From positions 186,001 through 250,000 of the forward strand of contig NZ_BMTS01000006.1 of the NCBI RefSeq assembly GCF_014649795.1: a stretch of 64,000 bases of DNA, in the 5' to 3' direction. The notes beneath the pieces are model-generated. The model saw only the letters and a program-made list of their open reading frames with translations. It was not told the origin of the DNA and searched no databases. Positions within the stretch are counted from its first letter, which is position 1. Each line of letters starts with the position of its first letter. The stretch comes from Streptomyces melanogenes (GTDB lineage: Bacteria; Actinomycetota; Actinomycetes; Streptomycetales; Streptomycetaceae). The translations under genes were made by a program, and so were the position numbers. Positions 1-9,699 of this stretch are shown here, piece by piece.

Positions 1-875
1 GAGGCCCGGAAGGCACCGGCCCGGCGGGCAAGCCGCGCAGCCTGTGGGGCGACGCCTGGCGGGACCTGCGGCGCAACCCCGTCTTCATCGTCTCCGGCCT
101 GATCATCCTCTTCCTGGTCGTCATCTCGCTGTGGCCGTCCCTGATCGCCTCCGGCAACCCGCTCAAGTGCGACCTCTCCAAGGCCCAGCTGGGCTCCCGG
201 CCCGGCCACCCCTTCGGCTACGACGGCCAGGGCTGCGACGTCTACACCCGGACCGTGTACGGCGCCCGCACCTCGGTCACCGTCGGCGTCTGCACCACCC
301 TCGGGGTCGCGCTCTTCGGCTCGGTCCTGGGCGGGCTCGCCGGGTTCTTCGGCGGCGGCTGGGACGCGCTGCTCTCCCGGATCACCGACATCTTCTTCGG
401 CATCCCGGTGGTGCTCGGCGGTCTGGTGTTCCTGTCCGTGGTCACCTCGACCACGGTCTGGCCGGTGATCGGCTTCATGGTCCTGCTGGGCTGGCCGCAG
501 ATCGCCCGGATCGCGCGCGGCTCGGTGATCACCGCCAAACAGAACGACTACGTCCAGGCGGCCCGTGCGCTCGGCGCCACCAACTCCCGGATGCTGCTGC
601 GCCACATCGCGCCCAACGCGGTGGCCCCGGTGATCGTCGTGGCGACCATCGCGCTCGGTACGTACATCTCGCTCGAAGCCACGCTCTCCTACCTCGGCGT
701 CGGGCTGAAGCCGCCGTCCGTCTCCTGGGGCATCGACATCTCGGCCGCCTCCCAGTACATCCGCAACGCGCCGCACATGCTGCTGTGGCCGGCCGGGGCG
801 CTGGCGGTCACGGTGCTCGCGTTCATCATGCTCGGCGACGCGGTGCGCGACGCCCTCGACCCCAAGCTGCGCTGA
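1..875 (+). CDS. bldKC: Oligopeptide ABC transporter permease (OppC/BldKC type), 5' end missing
   Basis: The reading frame is already open at base 3 and runs to TGA at 873-875, so the start lies upstream of the window. It encodes a BPD_transp_1 inner-membrane permease of a peptide importer. A first transmembrane segment (about bases 90-145) is followed by an extracytoplasmic stretch with two cysteines, then further hydrophobic segments and the EAA-type cytoplasmic loop (around ARALGATNSRMLLRHI). The end DAVRDALDPKLR is typical of OppC/DppC C-termini. The ATPase genes follow after 13 bp. The bldKC name rests on gene order (permease, ATPase, ATPase, then a convergent second peptide transporter), which matches what I recall of the Streptomyces bldK region. 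The function class is certain; the name is inferred. Confidence 0.88.
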   Translation, partial: GPEGTGPAGKPRSLWGDAWRDLRRNPVFIVSGLIILFLVVISLWPSLIASGNPLKCDLSKAQLGSRPGHPFGYDGQGCDVYTRTVYGARTSVTVGVCTTLGVALFGSVLGGLAGFFGGGWDALLSRITDIFFGIPVVLGGLVFLSVVTSTTVWPVIGFMVLLGWPQIARIARGSVITAKQNDYVQAARALGATNSRMLLRHIAPNAVAPVIVVATIALGTYISLEATLSYLGVGLKPPSVSWGIDISAASQYIRNAPHMLLWPAGALAVTVLAFIMLGDAVRDALDPKLR

Positions 876-888
876 GGAGTTGGACGCC

Positions 889-1863
889 ATGCTGCTCGAA
901 GTGCGCGACCTCCAGGTCGAGTTCAAGACCCGGGACGGGATCGCCAAGGCCGTCAACGGGGTCACCTACTCGGTGGCGGCCGGGGAGACGCTGGCGGTGC
1001 TCGGCGAGTCCGGCTCCGGCAAGTCGGTGACCGCGCAGGCCGTGATGGGCATCCTGGACATGCCGCCCGGCCGGATCACCGGCGGCGAGATCGTCTTCCA
1101 GGGCCAGGACCTGCTGAAGCTCAAGGAGGACGAGCGGCGCAAGATCCGCGGGTCCGGGATGGCGATGATCTTCCAGGACGCGCTGTCCTCGCTCAACCCG
1201 GTGCTCAGCGTGGGCGCGCAGCTCGGCGAGATGTACTCCGTGCACCGGGGGATGTCCCGGGCGGACGCCAAGGCCAAGGCGGTCGAGCTGATGGACCGGG
1301 TGCGGATCCCGGCGGCCAAGGAGCGGGTCGGGCAGTATCCGCACCAGTTCTCCGGCGGTATGCGCCAGCGCATCATGATCGCGATGGCGATGGCCCTGGA
1401 GCCCGCGCTGATCATCGCGGACGAGCCGACCACCGCGCTCGACGTCACCGTCCAGGCCCAGGTGATGGACCTGCTCGCGGAGCTCCAGCGCGAGATGAAC
1501 ATGGGGCTGATCCTGATCACCCACGACCTGGGGGTGGTCGCGGACGTCGCGGACCGGATCGCGGTGATGTACGCGGGCCGGATCGTGGAGGAGGCCCCGG
1601 TCCACGAGATCTACAAGGCCCCCGCGCACCCGTACACGCGCGGCTTGCTCGACTCGATCCCGCGCCTGGACCAGAAGGGCCAGGAGCTGTACGCGATCAA
1701 GGGCCTGCCGCCCAATCTCATGCACATCCCGTCCGGCTGCGCCTTCCATCCGCGCTGCCCGATGGCGCAGGACGTGTGCCGTACGGACGTCCCGCCGCTG
1801 GCGAACGTCTCCGAGGGCCGCAGGAGCGCGTGCCACTTCTGGAAGGAGTGCCTGAATGGCTGA
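889..1863 (+). CDS. bldKD: Oligopeptide ABC transporter ATP-binding protein (OppD/BldKD type)
   Basis: Cytoplasmic ATPase subunit of the peptide importer, 324 residues from the ATG at 889. That start is preferred over the in-frame TTG at 880 because GGAG at 876-879 is 9 nt from the ATG but abuts the TTG. Visible motifs are Walker A GESGSGKS, Q-loop FQD, signature SGGMRQR, Walker B LIIADEPTTALD and the H-loop ITHDLG. The C-terminal oligo_HPY extension carries Cys residues (CAFHPRCP), a feature of the OppD/DppD family. It sits 13 bp after the permease and overlaps the next ATPase gene by 8 bp, implying one operon with translational coupling. Confidence 0.92.
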   Translation: MLLEVRDLQVEFKTRDGIAKAVNGVTYSVAAGETLAVLGESGSGKSVTAQAVMGILDMPPGRITGGEIVFQGQDLLKLKEDERRKIRGSGMAMIFQDALSSLNPVLSVGAQLGEMYSVHRGMSRADAKAKAVELMDRVRIPAAKERVGQYPHQFSGGMRQRIMIAMAMALEPALIIADEPTTALDVTVQAQVMDLLAELQREMNMGLILITHDLGVVADVADRIAVMYAGRIVEEAPVHEIYKAPAHPYTRGLLDSIPRLDQKGQELYAIKGLPPNLMHIPSGCAFHPRCPMAQDVCRTDVPPLANVSEGRRSACHFWKECLNG

Positions 1864-2884
1864 GGCGATTCTGGAAGTGCGCGACCTCGTCAAGCACTAC
1901 CCGCTGACCCAGGGCATCCTCTTCAAGAAGCAGGTCGGCGCGGTCAAGGCGGTCGACGGGGTCTCCTTCGACCTGGTGGCCGGCGAGACCCTGGGCATCG
2001 TCGGGGAGTCGGGCTGCGGCAAGTCGACGGTCGCGAAGATGCTGGTGAACCTGGAGCGTCCCACGGCGGGTCAGATCAAATACAAAGGCACGGACATCAC
2101 CAAGATGTCCGGCAAGGCGCTGCGGTCCGTGCGCCGGAACATCCAGATGGTGTTCCAGGACCCGTACACGTCCCTGAACCCGCGGATGACGGTCGGCGAC
2201 ATCATCGGTGAGCCGTACGAGATCCACCCCGAGGTGGCTCCCAAGGGCGACCGGCGCCGCAAGGTCCAGGAGCTCCTGGACGTGGTGGGGCTCAACCCGG
2301 AGTACATCAACCGCTATCCGCACCAGTTCTCCGGCGGCCAGCGCCAGCGCATCGGCATCGCGCGCGGCCTGGCGCTCCAGCCGGAGATCATCGTGGCGGA
2401 CGAGCCGGTCTCGGCGCTGGACGTCTCGGTCCAGGCGCAGGTGGTGAACCTGCTGGAGCGCCTGCAGAACGAGTTCTCGCTGTCGTACGTGTTCATCGCG
2501 CACGACCTGTCGATCGTGCGGCACATCTCGGACCGGGTCGGGGTGATGTACCTGGGCCGGATCGTGGAGATCGGCCGGGACGCGGAGATCTACGACCACC
2601 CGACGCATCCGTACACGCAGGCGCTGCTATCGGCCGTCCCGGTGCCGGATCCTTCGGCGCGGGAGCACCGCGAGCGGATCATTCTCTCCGGGGACGTCCC
2701 GTCCCCGGCGAACATCCCCTCGGGGTGCCGGTTCCGTACGCGGTGCTGGAAGGCGCAGGAGCGGTGCACGCTGGAGGTGCCGGAGCTGGCGGTCCCGGCG
2801 GTCTTCCAACTCCTGGAGGGCCCGGCCCACCACCCTTCGGCTTGCCACTTCGCGGAGGAGAAGCGGGTCGTTCCTTCGGAGTGA
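1856..2884 (+). CDS. bldKE: Oligopeptide ABC transporter ATP-binding protein (OppF/BldKE type)
   Basis: Second ATPase of the importer (342 residues), expected to form a heterodimer with the preceding OppD-type protein. Motifs: Walker A GESGCGKS, Q-loop FQDPYTSLNPR, signature FSGGQRQR, Walker B IIVADEPVSALDVSVQAQ, H-loop IAHDLS, and a C-terminal oligo_HPY region (GCRFRTRCWKAQERC). The ATG at 1856 overlaps the upstream stop (ATGGCTGA). This is the last gene of the + strand operon and is followed by an inverted repeat that probably ends transcription. If this is BldK, the system imports a peptide signal needed for aerial growth; that role is known for the family and not visible here. Confidence 0.92.
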   Translation: MAEAILEVRDLVKHYPLTQGILFKKQVGAVKAVDGVSFDLVAGETLGIVGESGCGKSTVAKMLVNLERPTAGQIKYKGTDITKMSGKALRSVRRNIQMVFQDPYTSLNPRMTVGDIIGEPYEIHPEVAPKGDRRRKVQELLDVVGLNPEYINRYPHQFSGGQRQRIGIARGLALQPEIIVADEPVSALDVSVQAQVVNLLERLQNEFSLSYVFIAHDLSIVRHISDRVGVMYLGRIVEIGRDAEIYDHPTHPYTQALLSAVPVPDPSAREHRERIILSGDVPSPANIPSGCRFRTRCWKAQERCTLEVPELAVPAVFQLLEGPAHHPSACHFAEEKRVVPSE

Positions 2885-2890
2885 CCAGAT

Positions 2891-2988
2891 GTTCGTCTGC
2901 GGACCGTGGATGGCTGGTCGCGCAGTTCCCCGCGCCCCTGAGATGCGCGGGGAACTGCGCGACCAGTTGGGGACGGCCCGCAGACGAA
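2891..2988. repeat. Large inverted repeat of the dispersed GCAGTTCCCCGCGCCCC family
   Basis: Two complete arms face each other: CTGGTCGCGCAGTTCCCCGC near 2934 and its complement near 2945-2966. They are flanked by matching outer arms (TTCGTCTGCGG on the left, CCGCAGACGAA on the right). The element lies between two convergent operons, so it probably acts as a bidirectional terminator. About 90 bp of unremarkable sequence separates it from the end of the - strand oppF. Confidence 0.8.
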
Positions 2989-3079
2989 GGATCCGTACAC
3001 ACGCAAAGGCCCACGTCCGCGGTGGTGACTGGGGTGTGCGGACGCGGGCCCTGCCCGAGCGGAGGCATCGGAGCCCGGG

Positions 3080-4216
<1,137 letters not shown>

Positions 4217-4242
4217 GATGTGTTCTCGACTCCTGGTCGGCG

Positions 4243-5310
4243 TCAGCGCAGCCGCGGCCGGATCTGCTCGGCGAAGATGGTGGACTTCTGTTGGGGTGTC
4301 AGATGGCAGGCGGCCCCGTGCGGCTCGTCCTCCGGGATCACCGGCCGCTCGGTGCGGCACGCGCCGCCCGCGACCTGGTCCGGGAAGGCGCACCGGGGAT
4401 GGAAGGGGCACCCCGGCGGCGGCGCGAGCAGGCTCGGCGGCGTCCCCGGGATCGGCACCAGCGGCAGGTCCACGGGCGAGTCGAGCCGGGGGATCGAGCC
4501 GAGCAGCCCCCAGCTGTAGGGGTGGCGCGGGGTGCGCATGATCTCCCGTACCGTGCCGCGCTCCACGCAGCGGCCCGCGTACATCACCATCACGTCGTCC
4601 GCGGTCTTGGCCACCACGCCGAGGTCGTGGGTGATGATGATGATCGCGGAGCCGGTCTCGTGCTGGAGGTCCTTGAGCAGGTCGAGGATCTGCGCCTGGA
4701 CGGTCACGTCGAGCGCGGTCGTCGGCTCGTCCGCGATGATCAGCTCCGGGTCGCAGACCAGCGCCATCGCGATCATCGCGCGCTGGCGCATCCCGCCGGA
4801 GAACTGGTGCGGATAGTCGTCGACCCGCAGCTTGGGCTGCGGGATGCCGACCTTGCCGAGCATCTGGACGGCCCGCTCGCGGGCCTCCTTGCGGGAGGCG
4901 CCCATGTGCTTCATGTACGGCTCGGCGATCTGGCGGCCCACCGTGTAGTACGGCGAGAGCGCGGCCAGCGAGTCCTGGAAGATCATCGCCATCTTCTTGC
5001 CGCGCAGCTGGGAGAGCCTGCGCTCCGAGGCGCCGGTCAGCTCCTGCCCGTCGAGCAGGATCTCGCCCCGGATCGTGGTGTTGCGCGGGTTGTGCAGGCC
5101 CAGGACCGCGAGGTTGGTGACGGACTTGCCGGAGCCCGACTCGCCGACGATGCCGAGCGTCGAGCCGCGCGCCAGGTCGAAGGAGAGCCCGTCGACCGCC
5201 TTGACGGTGCCGTCCTCGGTGGCGAAGTGGACGTACAGGTCGCGGACCGAGAGGAAGCCGCGGGACGCGTCGGCGGCCGGCTTCGTCGCGGGCTGGCTGA
5301 GGGTGCTCAC
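4243..5310 (-). CDS. Peptide ABC transporter ATP-binding protein (OppD/DppD type)
   Basis: 355-residue ATPase of the second peptide importer. Motifs: Walker A GESGSGKS, Q-loop FQDSLAALSPYYTVGRQIAE, signature FSGGMRQRAM, Walker B LIIADEPTTALD, H-loop ITHDLGVV, and an oligo_HPY C-terminus with GCPFHPRCAFPDQ. The ATG at 5310 lies 64 bp downstream of the oppB stop. It pairs with the OppF-type ATPase encoded just downstream. The glutamine- and threonine-rich N-terminal 20 residues are a short non-conserved lead-in. Confidence 0.9.
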   Translation of the reverse strand: MSTLSQPATKPAADASRGFLSVRDLYVHFATEDGTVKAVDGLSFDLARGSTLGIVGESGSGKSVTNLAVLGLHNPRNTTIRGEILLDGQELTGASERRLSQLRGKKMAMIFQDSLAALSPYYTVGRQIAEPYMKHMGASRKEARERAVQMLGKVGIPQPKLRVDDYPHQFSGGMRQRAMIAMALVCDPELIIADEPTTALDVTVQAQILDLLKDLQHETGSAIIIITHDLGVVAKTADDVMVMYAGRCVERGTVREIMRTPRHPYSWGLLGSIPRLDSPVDLPLVPIPGTPPSLLAPPPGCPFHPRCAFPDQVAGGACRTERPVIPEDEPHGAACHLTPQQKSTIFAEQIRPRLR

Positions 5311-5374
5311 GGACGGTTCTCCTCCGGAGGTTCCTGGGTCCCGGGGTTCCGGGACCGTGGGGGTCGGCGCGCGC

Positions 5375-6352
5375 TCAGGAGAGCCGGATCCGCGGGTCGA
5401 TGAAGGCGTACGCCATGTCGACGACGATGTTGCAGAGGACGATGATCGTGGCGCCGATGAGCATCACGGCCATCTCCAGCGGCAGGTCGCTGCGGAGCAC
5501 GGCCTGCACCGAGAGCGAGCCGAGGCCGTGCAGCCCGAAGGTGACCTCGGTGATGATCGCGCCGCCGAGCACCGCGCTGAGGTCGACGCCGAAGATGGTG
5601 ATGACGGTGGCCATCGCCCCGCGCAGCGCGTACCGCAGGAAGACGTAGCGCGAGGTCATGCCCTTGGCGCGGGCCGCGCGGATATGGTCCTCCGACATCT
5701 GCTCGACCATCAACGACCGGGTCTGGCGGCTGTAGTTGGACCAGAAGATGACCGACAGGATCAGACAGGGCAGCAGCAGTCCCGACACGGAACCCGCCGG
5801 GTCGCTGGTCCAGTGCGGGTCGTGGCCGCGGTCGAGCAGGTCCAGCTTGGTGGAGAGCAGCAGGATCGCGATCGGGCCGATGAAGTAGATCTGCACGGAC
5901 TGGCCGAGCAGCGAGGCCGCGCTGGCGACCCGGTCGAAGAGCTTGCCCTGCTGCCAGGCGGAGATCAGGCCCAGGCCCACGCCGACGGTCAGGAAGATCG
6001 CGGCGCCGCCGACGCCCAGCGAGAGCGTCGTGGGATAGCGGTCGGAGATGGTGTTCCACACCAGCTGCTGGTCGGCGAAGGAGTAGCCGAAGCAGGGCGC
6101 CGGGCAGTGCCCGACGGGCATGTCGCGCCCGGCGAAGATGCCCACCATGAAGTGCCAGTACTGGACCCAGATCGGATGGTCGAGCCCCAGGTTCTTGCGG
6201 ATCAGCGCGACGTTCTGCGGGTCGCAGTTCTTGCCGCAGGACAGCAGCGCGGGGTCGGAGGGCAGGAAGAAGAAGAGGAAGTACGTGATGGCGCTGATCA
6301 GCAGCAGGATGACCGCGGCGCCGAGCAGTCGTCGCACAAGGAAGCGGAGCAT
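5375..6352 (-). CDS. Peptide ABC transporter permease (OppB/DppB type)
   Basis: 325-residue inner-membrane permease. It opens with a cytoplasmic MLRFLVRRLLG start and a long first transmembrane helix, as usual for OppB. An extracytoplasmic loop with four cysteines (GKNCDP, GHCPAPCFG) follows. A BPD_transp_1 core with the EAA loop (RAARAKGMTSRYVFLRYALR) then leads to a final helix ending AYAFIDPRIRLS. It lies between the lipoprotein gene and the ATPase genes. The Cys-containing loop is shared with the third importer's OppB (61100-62089), suggesting both belong to one subfamily. Confidence 0.9.
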   Translation of the reverse strand: MLRFLVRRLLGAAVILLLISAITYFLFFFLPSDPALLSCGKNCDPQNVALIRKNLGLDHPIWVQYWHFMVGIFAGRDMPVGHCPAPCFGYSFADQQLVWNTISDRYPTTLSLGVGGAAIFLTVGVGLGLISAWQQGKLFDRVASAASLLGQSVQIYFIGPIAILLLSTKLDLLDRGHDPHWTSDPAGSVSGLLLPCLILSVIFWSNYSRQTRSLMVEQMSEDHIRAARAKGMTSRYVFLRYALRGAMATVITIFGVDLSAVLGGAIITEVTFGLHGLGSLSVQAVLRSDLPLEMAVMLIGATIIVLCNIVVDMAYAFIDPRIRLS

Positions 6353-6416
6353 CGGACTCTTCCGTCTGTATGCGGTCCCCGGCCCGTGAGGCGGGCCGGG
6401 GACCGGGCCGCCACGG

Positions 6417-8198
6417 CTACTGCTTCACGAAGATGGTGCTCGGGTTGATGGTGCCGAACACCTGGTTGTAGGTGACGCCGCCGAGGCCGTCGCCGTGCAG
6501 GTTGAAGTACTTGTCGTAGATGAACGGGATCTGCGACGTGTCGGTCTGCAGCACGTACTCGGAGAGCTTGCGCCACTCCTCGTTCTGCTTGGCGATGTCG
6601 GTGAGCGCCATGATCCGGTCGATCTCGGAGTTCACCTTCGGGTCGTTCAGGAACGCGTAGTTGTTGGTGCCGTCCTGGAGGTTGCGGCCGTCCATGGTCG
6701 GCGGGACCACGGTCGAGGCGCTCGGCCAGTCGGCGCCCCAGCCGGTGCGGTAGATGTCGTACGGCGTGTTCACCTTGCCGACCACCGTGTAGTACGAGGT
6801 CGGGTCGATGGCCTTGCGCTCCACCTGGAAGCCGGCCTTCTCCAGCGCCTTCTGGACGGTCAGCGAGACGTTCTGCCAGCGCGGGGTGTTGGCGTACGCG
6901 TAGGAGAGCTTGACCGGGGTGGCGACCCCGGCCTCCTTCAGGAGCGCCTGGGCCTTGTCCGGGTCGCCCATGGGCTTGGCGAGCTTGCCGAACGGGTCGA
7001 ACTTCGCCCAGCCGGCCACCGTCGGGCTGAGCAGCGTGGTGCCGAGCTCGCCCTGCGCGCCGCCGCCGAAGGCCTGGAGCACCTGCTGCTGCGGGAAGGC
7101 GTACATGATCGCCTGGCGGACCTTGGGGTTGGTGATCCGCTTGGTGTTGATGTTCATGACCTCGACGTACGGCTGGTACTCGTTGACGATCCGCGACTTG
7201 TACTGGGCGTCGGTCGTCAGCGTCTGCATCTTCGACGGGTCGGCGGAGCCGGACATGTTCACGGCGTACTTGTCGGGTCCGGACTGGGCGGCCATCCGGT
7301 TGGTGAGGCCCGGCTCGGCGATGCCGAGCTGGAACTCCCACTTGTCGGGGTAGGCGTTGCGGATCGGGTCGGACTTGGGGTCCCAGTTGGTGTTGCGCAC
7401 GAACGACAGCGACTTGCCCGGCTTGTAGTCCGCGATCTTGTACGGGCCGGAGGCGACCGGGTGGTTGTTGTACTTCTGCTTGTCGTCCTTGGCCTTGGGC
7501 ACCGGCGAGACGTTCGGCATCGACATCGCGTACGGGGCGTCCGCGTGCGCTTCCTTGAAGTGGAAGACGAGGGTCTTGTCGTTGGGCGTCGCCAGGACCG
7601 TGTCGGGCAGCTCCTTGCCGTCGTACGGGCCCTTGTAGGCCTTGCGGTAGTCGACGCCGAGCATCCACTTCTGGACGTACTGCGGGCCCTGCGTCTGGTA
7701 GTCCGCGAAGAGCCGCTCGATGCCGTACTTGATGTCCTTGGACGTGATCGGCGAGCCGTCCTCGAACTTCAGGTTGTCCTTGAGCGTGTACGTCCAGGTC
7801 TTGGCGCCGTCCGACGAGGTGCCCGTGTCGGTGGCGAGGTCGCCCACCAGAATCGTTTTGCCTGTCTTGGCGTCGATCTTGTAGCCGGTCAGCGAGCGGT
7901 TGTAGAGCAGCTGCAGCGAGAGCATGTCGCTGACGTACTGCTGGCCCGGGTCCAGATAGTCGAAGCCCGCCTGGTCCAGGTCGTAGGCCGTACCGCCCGG
8001 CTTGGCGCCCTCGACGGGCACCGCGGGTCCCGTGGAGTCGGCCTTGGAGCCGATGCCGAAGTTCTGCACCGACGCCTTCTTGTCGTCGCCCGCGGGTTTC
8101 TTCTCGTCGTCGGCCCCACCGCTGCTGCACGCAGCGGACAGTGTCAGAGCCCCCACCGCCAGAAACGCGGAGGCGTAGCGCGCCTTGCGAATTCTCAT
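6417..8198 (-). CDS. Peptide-binding lipoprotein, SBP family 5 (OppA/DppA type)
   Basis: 593-residue solute-binding lipoprotein of the second importer. An N-terminal signal peptide ends in a lipobox (LSAAC, lipidated Cys24), followed by a charged linker and the SBP_bac_5 fold. Recognisable stretches include TYTLKDNLKFEDGSPITSKD, the region around VASGPYKIADYKPG, and the C-terminal TSQIPFIYDKYF. It would be anchored to the outer face of the membrane and deliver peptides to the OppB/OppC permeases. It sits between oppC and oppB, an order also reported for some actinobacterial peptide transporters. Confidence 0.92.
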   Translation of the reverse strand: MRIRKARYASAFLAVGALTLSAACSSGGADDEKKPAGDDKKASVQNFGIGSKADSTGPAVPVEGAKPGGTAYDLDQAGFDYLDPGQQYVSDMLSLQLLYNRSLTGYKIDAKTGKTILVGDLATDTGTSSDGAKTWTYTLKDNLKFEDGSPITSKDIKYGIERLFADYQTQGPQYVQKWMLGVDYRKAYKGPYDGKELPDTVLATPNDKTLVFHFKEAHADAPYAMSMPNVSPVPKAKDDKQKYNNHPVASGPYKIADYKPGKSLSFVRNTNWDPKSDPIRNAYPDKWEFQLGIAEPGLTNRMAAQSGPDKYAVNMSGSADPSKMQTLTTDAQYKSRIVNEYQPYVEVMNINTKRITNPKVRQAIMYAFPQQQVLQAFGGGAQGELGTTLLSPTVAGWAKFDPFGKLAKPMGDPDKAQALLKEAGVATPVKLSYAYANTPRWQNVSLTVQKALEKAGFQVERKAIDPTSYYTVVGKVNTPYDIYRTGWGADWPSASTVVPPTMDGRNLQDGTNNYAFLNDPKVNSEIDRIMALTDIAKQNEEWRKLSEYVLQTDTSQIPFIYDKYFNLHGDGLGGVTYNQVFGTINPSTIFVKQ

Positions 8199-8226
8199 TG
8201 ATCCCTGCCTGTCAGGATGTGGACGT

Positions 8227-9255
8227 TCAGCGGACGGTCTTGGGGTCGAGTGCGTCCCGGACCGAATCCCCGAGCAGGTTGAAGGCGACGACGAAGATCA
8301 GCATCGCGATGCCGGGGAAGAACATGAAGGTGACGTCGGACTCGAAGTACGAGGCGCCCGACTGGAAAAGCAGCCCCCAGTCCGGGGTCGGTGGCTGGAT
8401 ACCGACGCCCAGAAAGGAAAGTCCCGCCTCCGCGGTGACATTGGCCGGAAGCAGGAGTGTGGCCTGGACGAGAACGGTCGACCAGATGTTCGGCAGGATT
8501 TCCTTGCGGATGATCCGCCAGTTCGAGGCGCCGCTGAGTCTGGCCGCCTCGATGAACTCGCGCTCGCGCAGCGAAAGCACCTGGGCCCGCACCAGCCGGC
8601 CCACCACCATCCACCCGAGCAGGAACTGCACCAGGATCAGTGCCACGATCCGCACGTACGTCGGCTCCTCGTCCCGGGGCGAGACGAACAGCGCGACGAT
8701 CACCGGGGTGAAGGCGATGAAGAACAACTGCTGCGGGAACGACAGCATCAGGTCCGAGAACCGGCCCAGGAAGTAGTCGACCTTGCCGTGCAGATAGCCC
8801 TGGACCAGGCCGATCAGCACGCCGGTCACCACCGAGACGACGGTGACCGCCAGCGAGATGAACAGCGAGGTCCGGATCCCGTAGATCAACAGCGTGAACA
8901 CATCGCGGCCCAGGTTCGGTTCGACGCCGAACCAGAAGTCCCCGTCGACACCGCCGTTGGGCTTCAGCGGAATACCGTAGCTGTTCAGCAGCCCGCGGTC
9001 CTGGCCGTAGAGCTGGTAAGGATCTTTTCCGTACAGCTTCGCGATCAAGGGTGCCGCGAAGGCGATGAGAATGAAGGCGAGCACCGTGACCGCGCAGGCG
9101 ATGCCCACCCGGTCGCGTTTGAACCGGGCCCAAGCGAGGCTGCCGGGAGAGCGTCCAATGAGTTCGGTCGCCGTCAGTCCCGTGCCCGTTCCGGAATCCC
9201 CGCCGGGTGGCAGAGGATCAGTTGGTTCTGTGGCGGCCTGGGTTGAACTCGTCAT
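8227..9255 (-). CDS. Peptide ABC transporter permease (OppC/DppC type), first gene of operon
   Basis: 342 residues from the ATG at 9255 (MTSSTQAATEP). An in-frame extension upstream to 9321 is possible but lacks family features. A hydrophilic N-terminal tail of about 50 residues precedes the first helix (VGIACAVTVLAFILIAFAAPL). A periplasmic loop with the motif DFWFGVEPNLGRDVF, the EAA loop (ARLSGASNWRIIRKEILPN) and the OppC-type end DSVRDALDPKTVR follow. It is the promoter-proximal gene of the second importer. The putative lipoprotein gene starts 29 bp downstream. Confidence 0.88.
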   Translation of the reverse strand: MTSSTQAATEPTDPLPPGGDSGTGTGLTATELIGRSPGSLAWARFKRDRVGIACAVTVLAFILIAFAAPLIAKLYGKDPYQLYGQDRGLLNSYGIPLKPNGGVDGDFWFGVEPNLGRDVFTLLIYGIRTSLFISLAVTVVSVVTGVLIGLVQGYLHGKVDYFLGRFSDLMLSFPQQLFFIAFTPVIVALFVSPRDEEPTYVRIVALILVQFLLGWMVVGRLVRAQVLSLREREFIEAARLSGASNWRIIRKEILPNIWSTVLVQATLLLPANVTAEAGLSFLGVGIQPPTPDWGLLFQSGASYFESDVTFMFFPGIAMLIFVVAFNLLGDSVRDALDPKTVR

Positions 9256-9699
9256 CGCGCATAGCCCCCGCACCGAGAGAGTCGAACGGCGCCCGAAGGC
9301 GTCATTGATTGACCGGAACATTCATGGGCCCGGCCTTGTGCGTCAAGAGGTTTGAGCATGCTTGTGTGTGATCACGGGAGAACTTGGCACAAGATTTCGC
9401 ACATCGAGGCGACTGCGTGCTTGACAGGGCAGTGGAGCGGGCGACATGACTCCATAAATGCCCATCAATTTCGTTAACAAGCAGGCAACTTGACTGACGC
9501 AACACCGATATACGAACGCGTCACGCTGAACACCGTACGGCCGTGCGGGTGCCGTAGGCCGGCCGGGGCACTCAGTCGCCCCGGTCGGCCGCCCGCGCCA
9601 CGCCCGGGCCACGCACCCCTCTTGTCCATCCGAGCACCCCGGGTGGAAGATTCGCCCGAGCAGGCGCTCGCCACGCCAACCGGGGGGACGGCAAGGGGC
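9256..9699. other. Divergent intergenic region with a doubtful 34-codon leader frame
   Basis: This 444-bp gap separates the second peptide operon (-) from a membrane protein gene (+). On the - strand a 34-codon frame (ATG at 9447, stop at 9343) precedes oppC. It contains one cysteine and ends in a hydrophilic tail. It has no clear ribosome site, and a TTGTTA/TTATGG promoter-like pair lies just before it. A TTGACG hexamer lies downstream of it. The stretch 9490-9700 is open on the + strand but has no recognisable protein features. I can support only a regulatory region here. Confidence 0.4.

Noticed and set aside
9353..9385. CRP-like site (TGTGATCA with flanking CTTGTG/CACAAG) upstream of the second importer
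   Set aside because: The arms are short and 21 nt apart, and the half-sites do not form a proper CRP palindrome.
9490..9699. N-terminal extension of the membrane protein gene at 9700
   Set aside because: The 70 residues are Arg/Pro-rich with no helix or motif and no ribosome site; a short version is more plausible.
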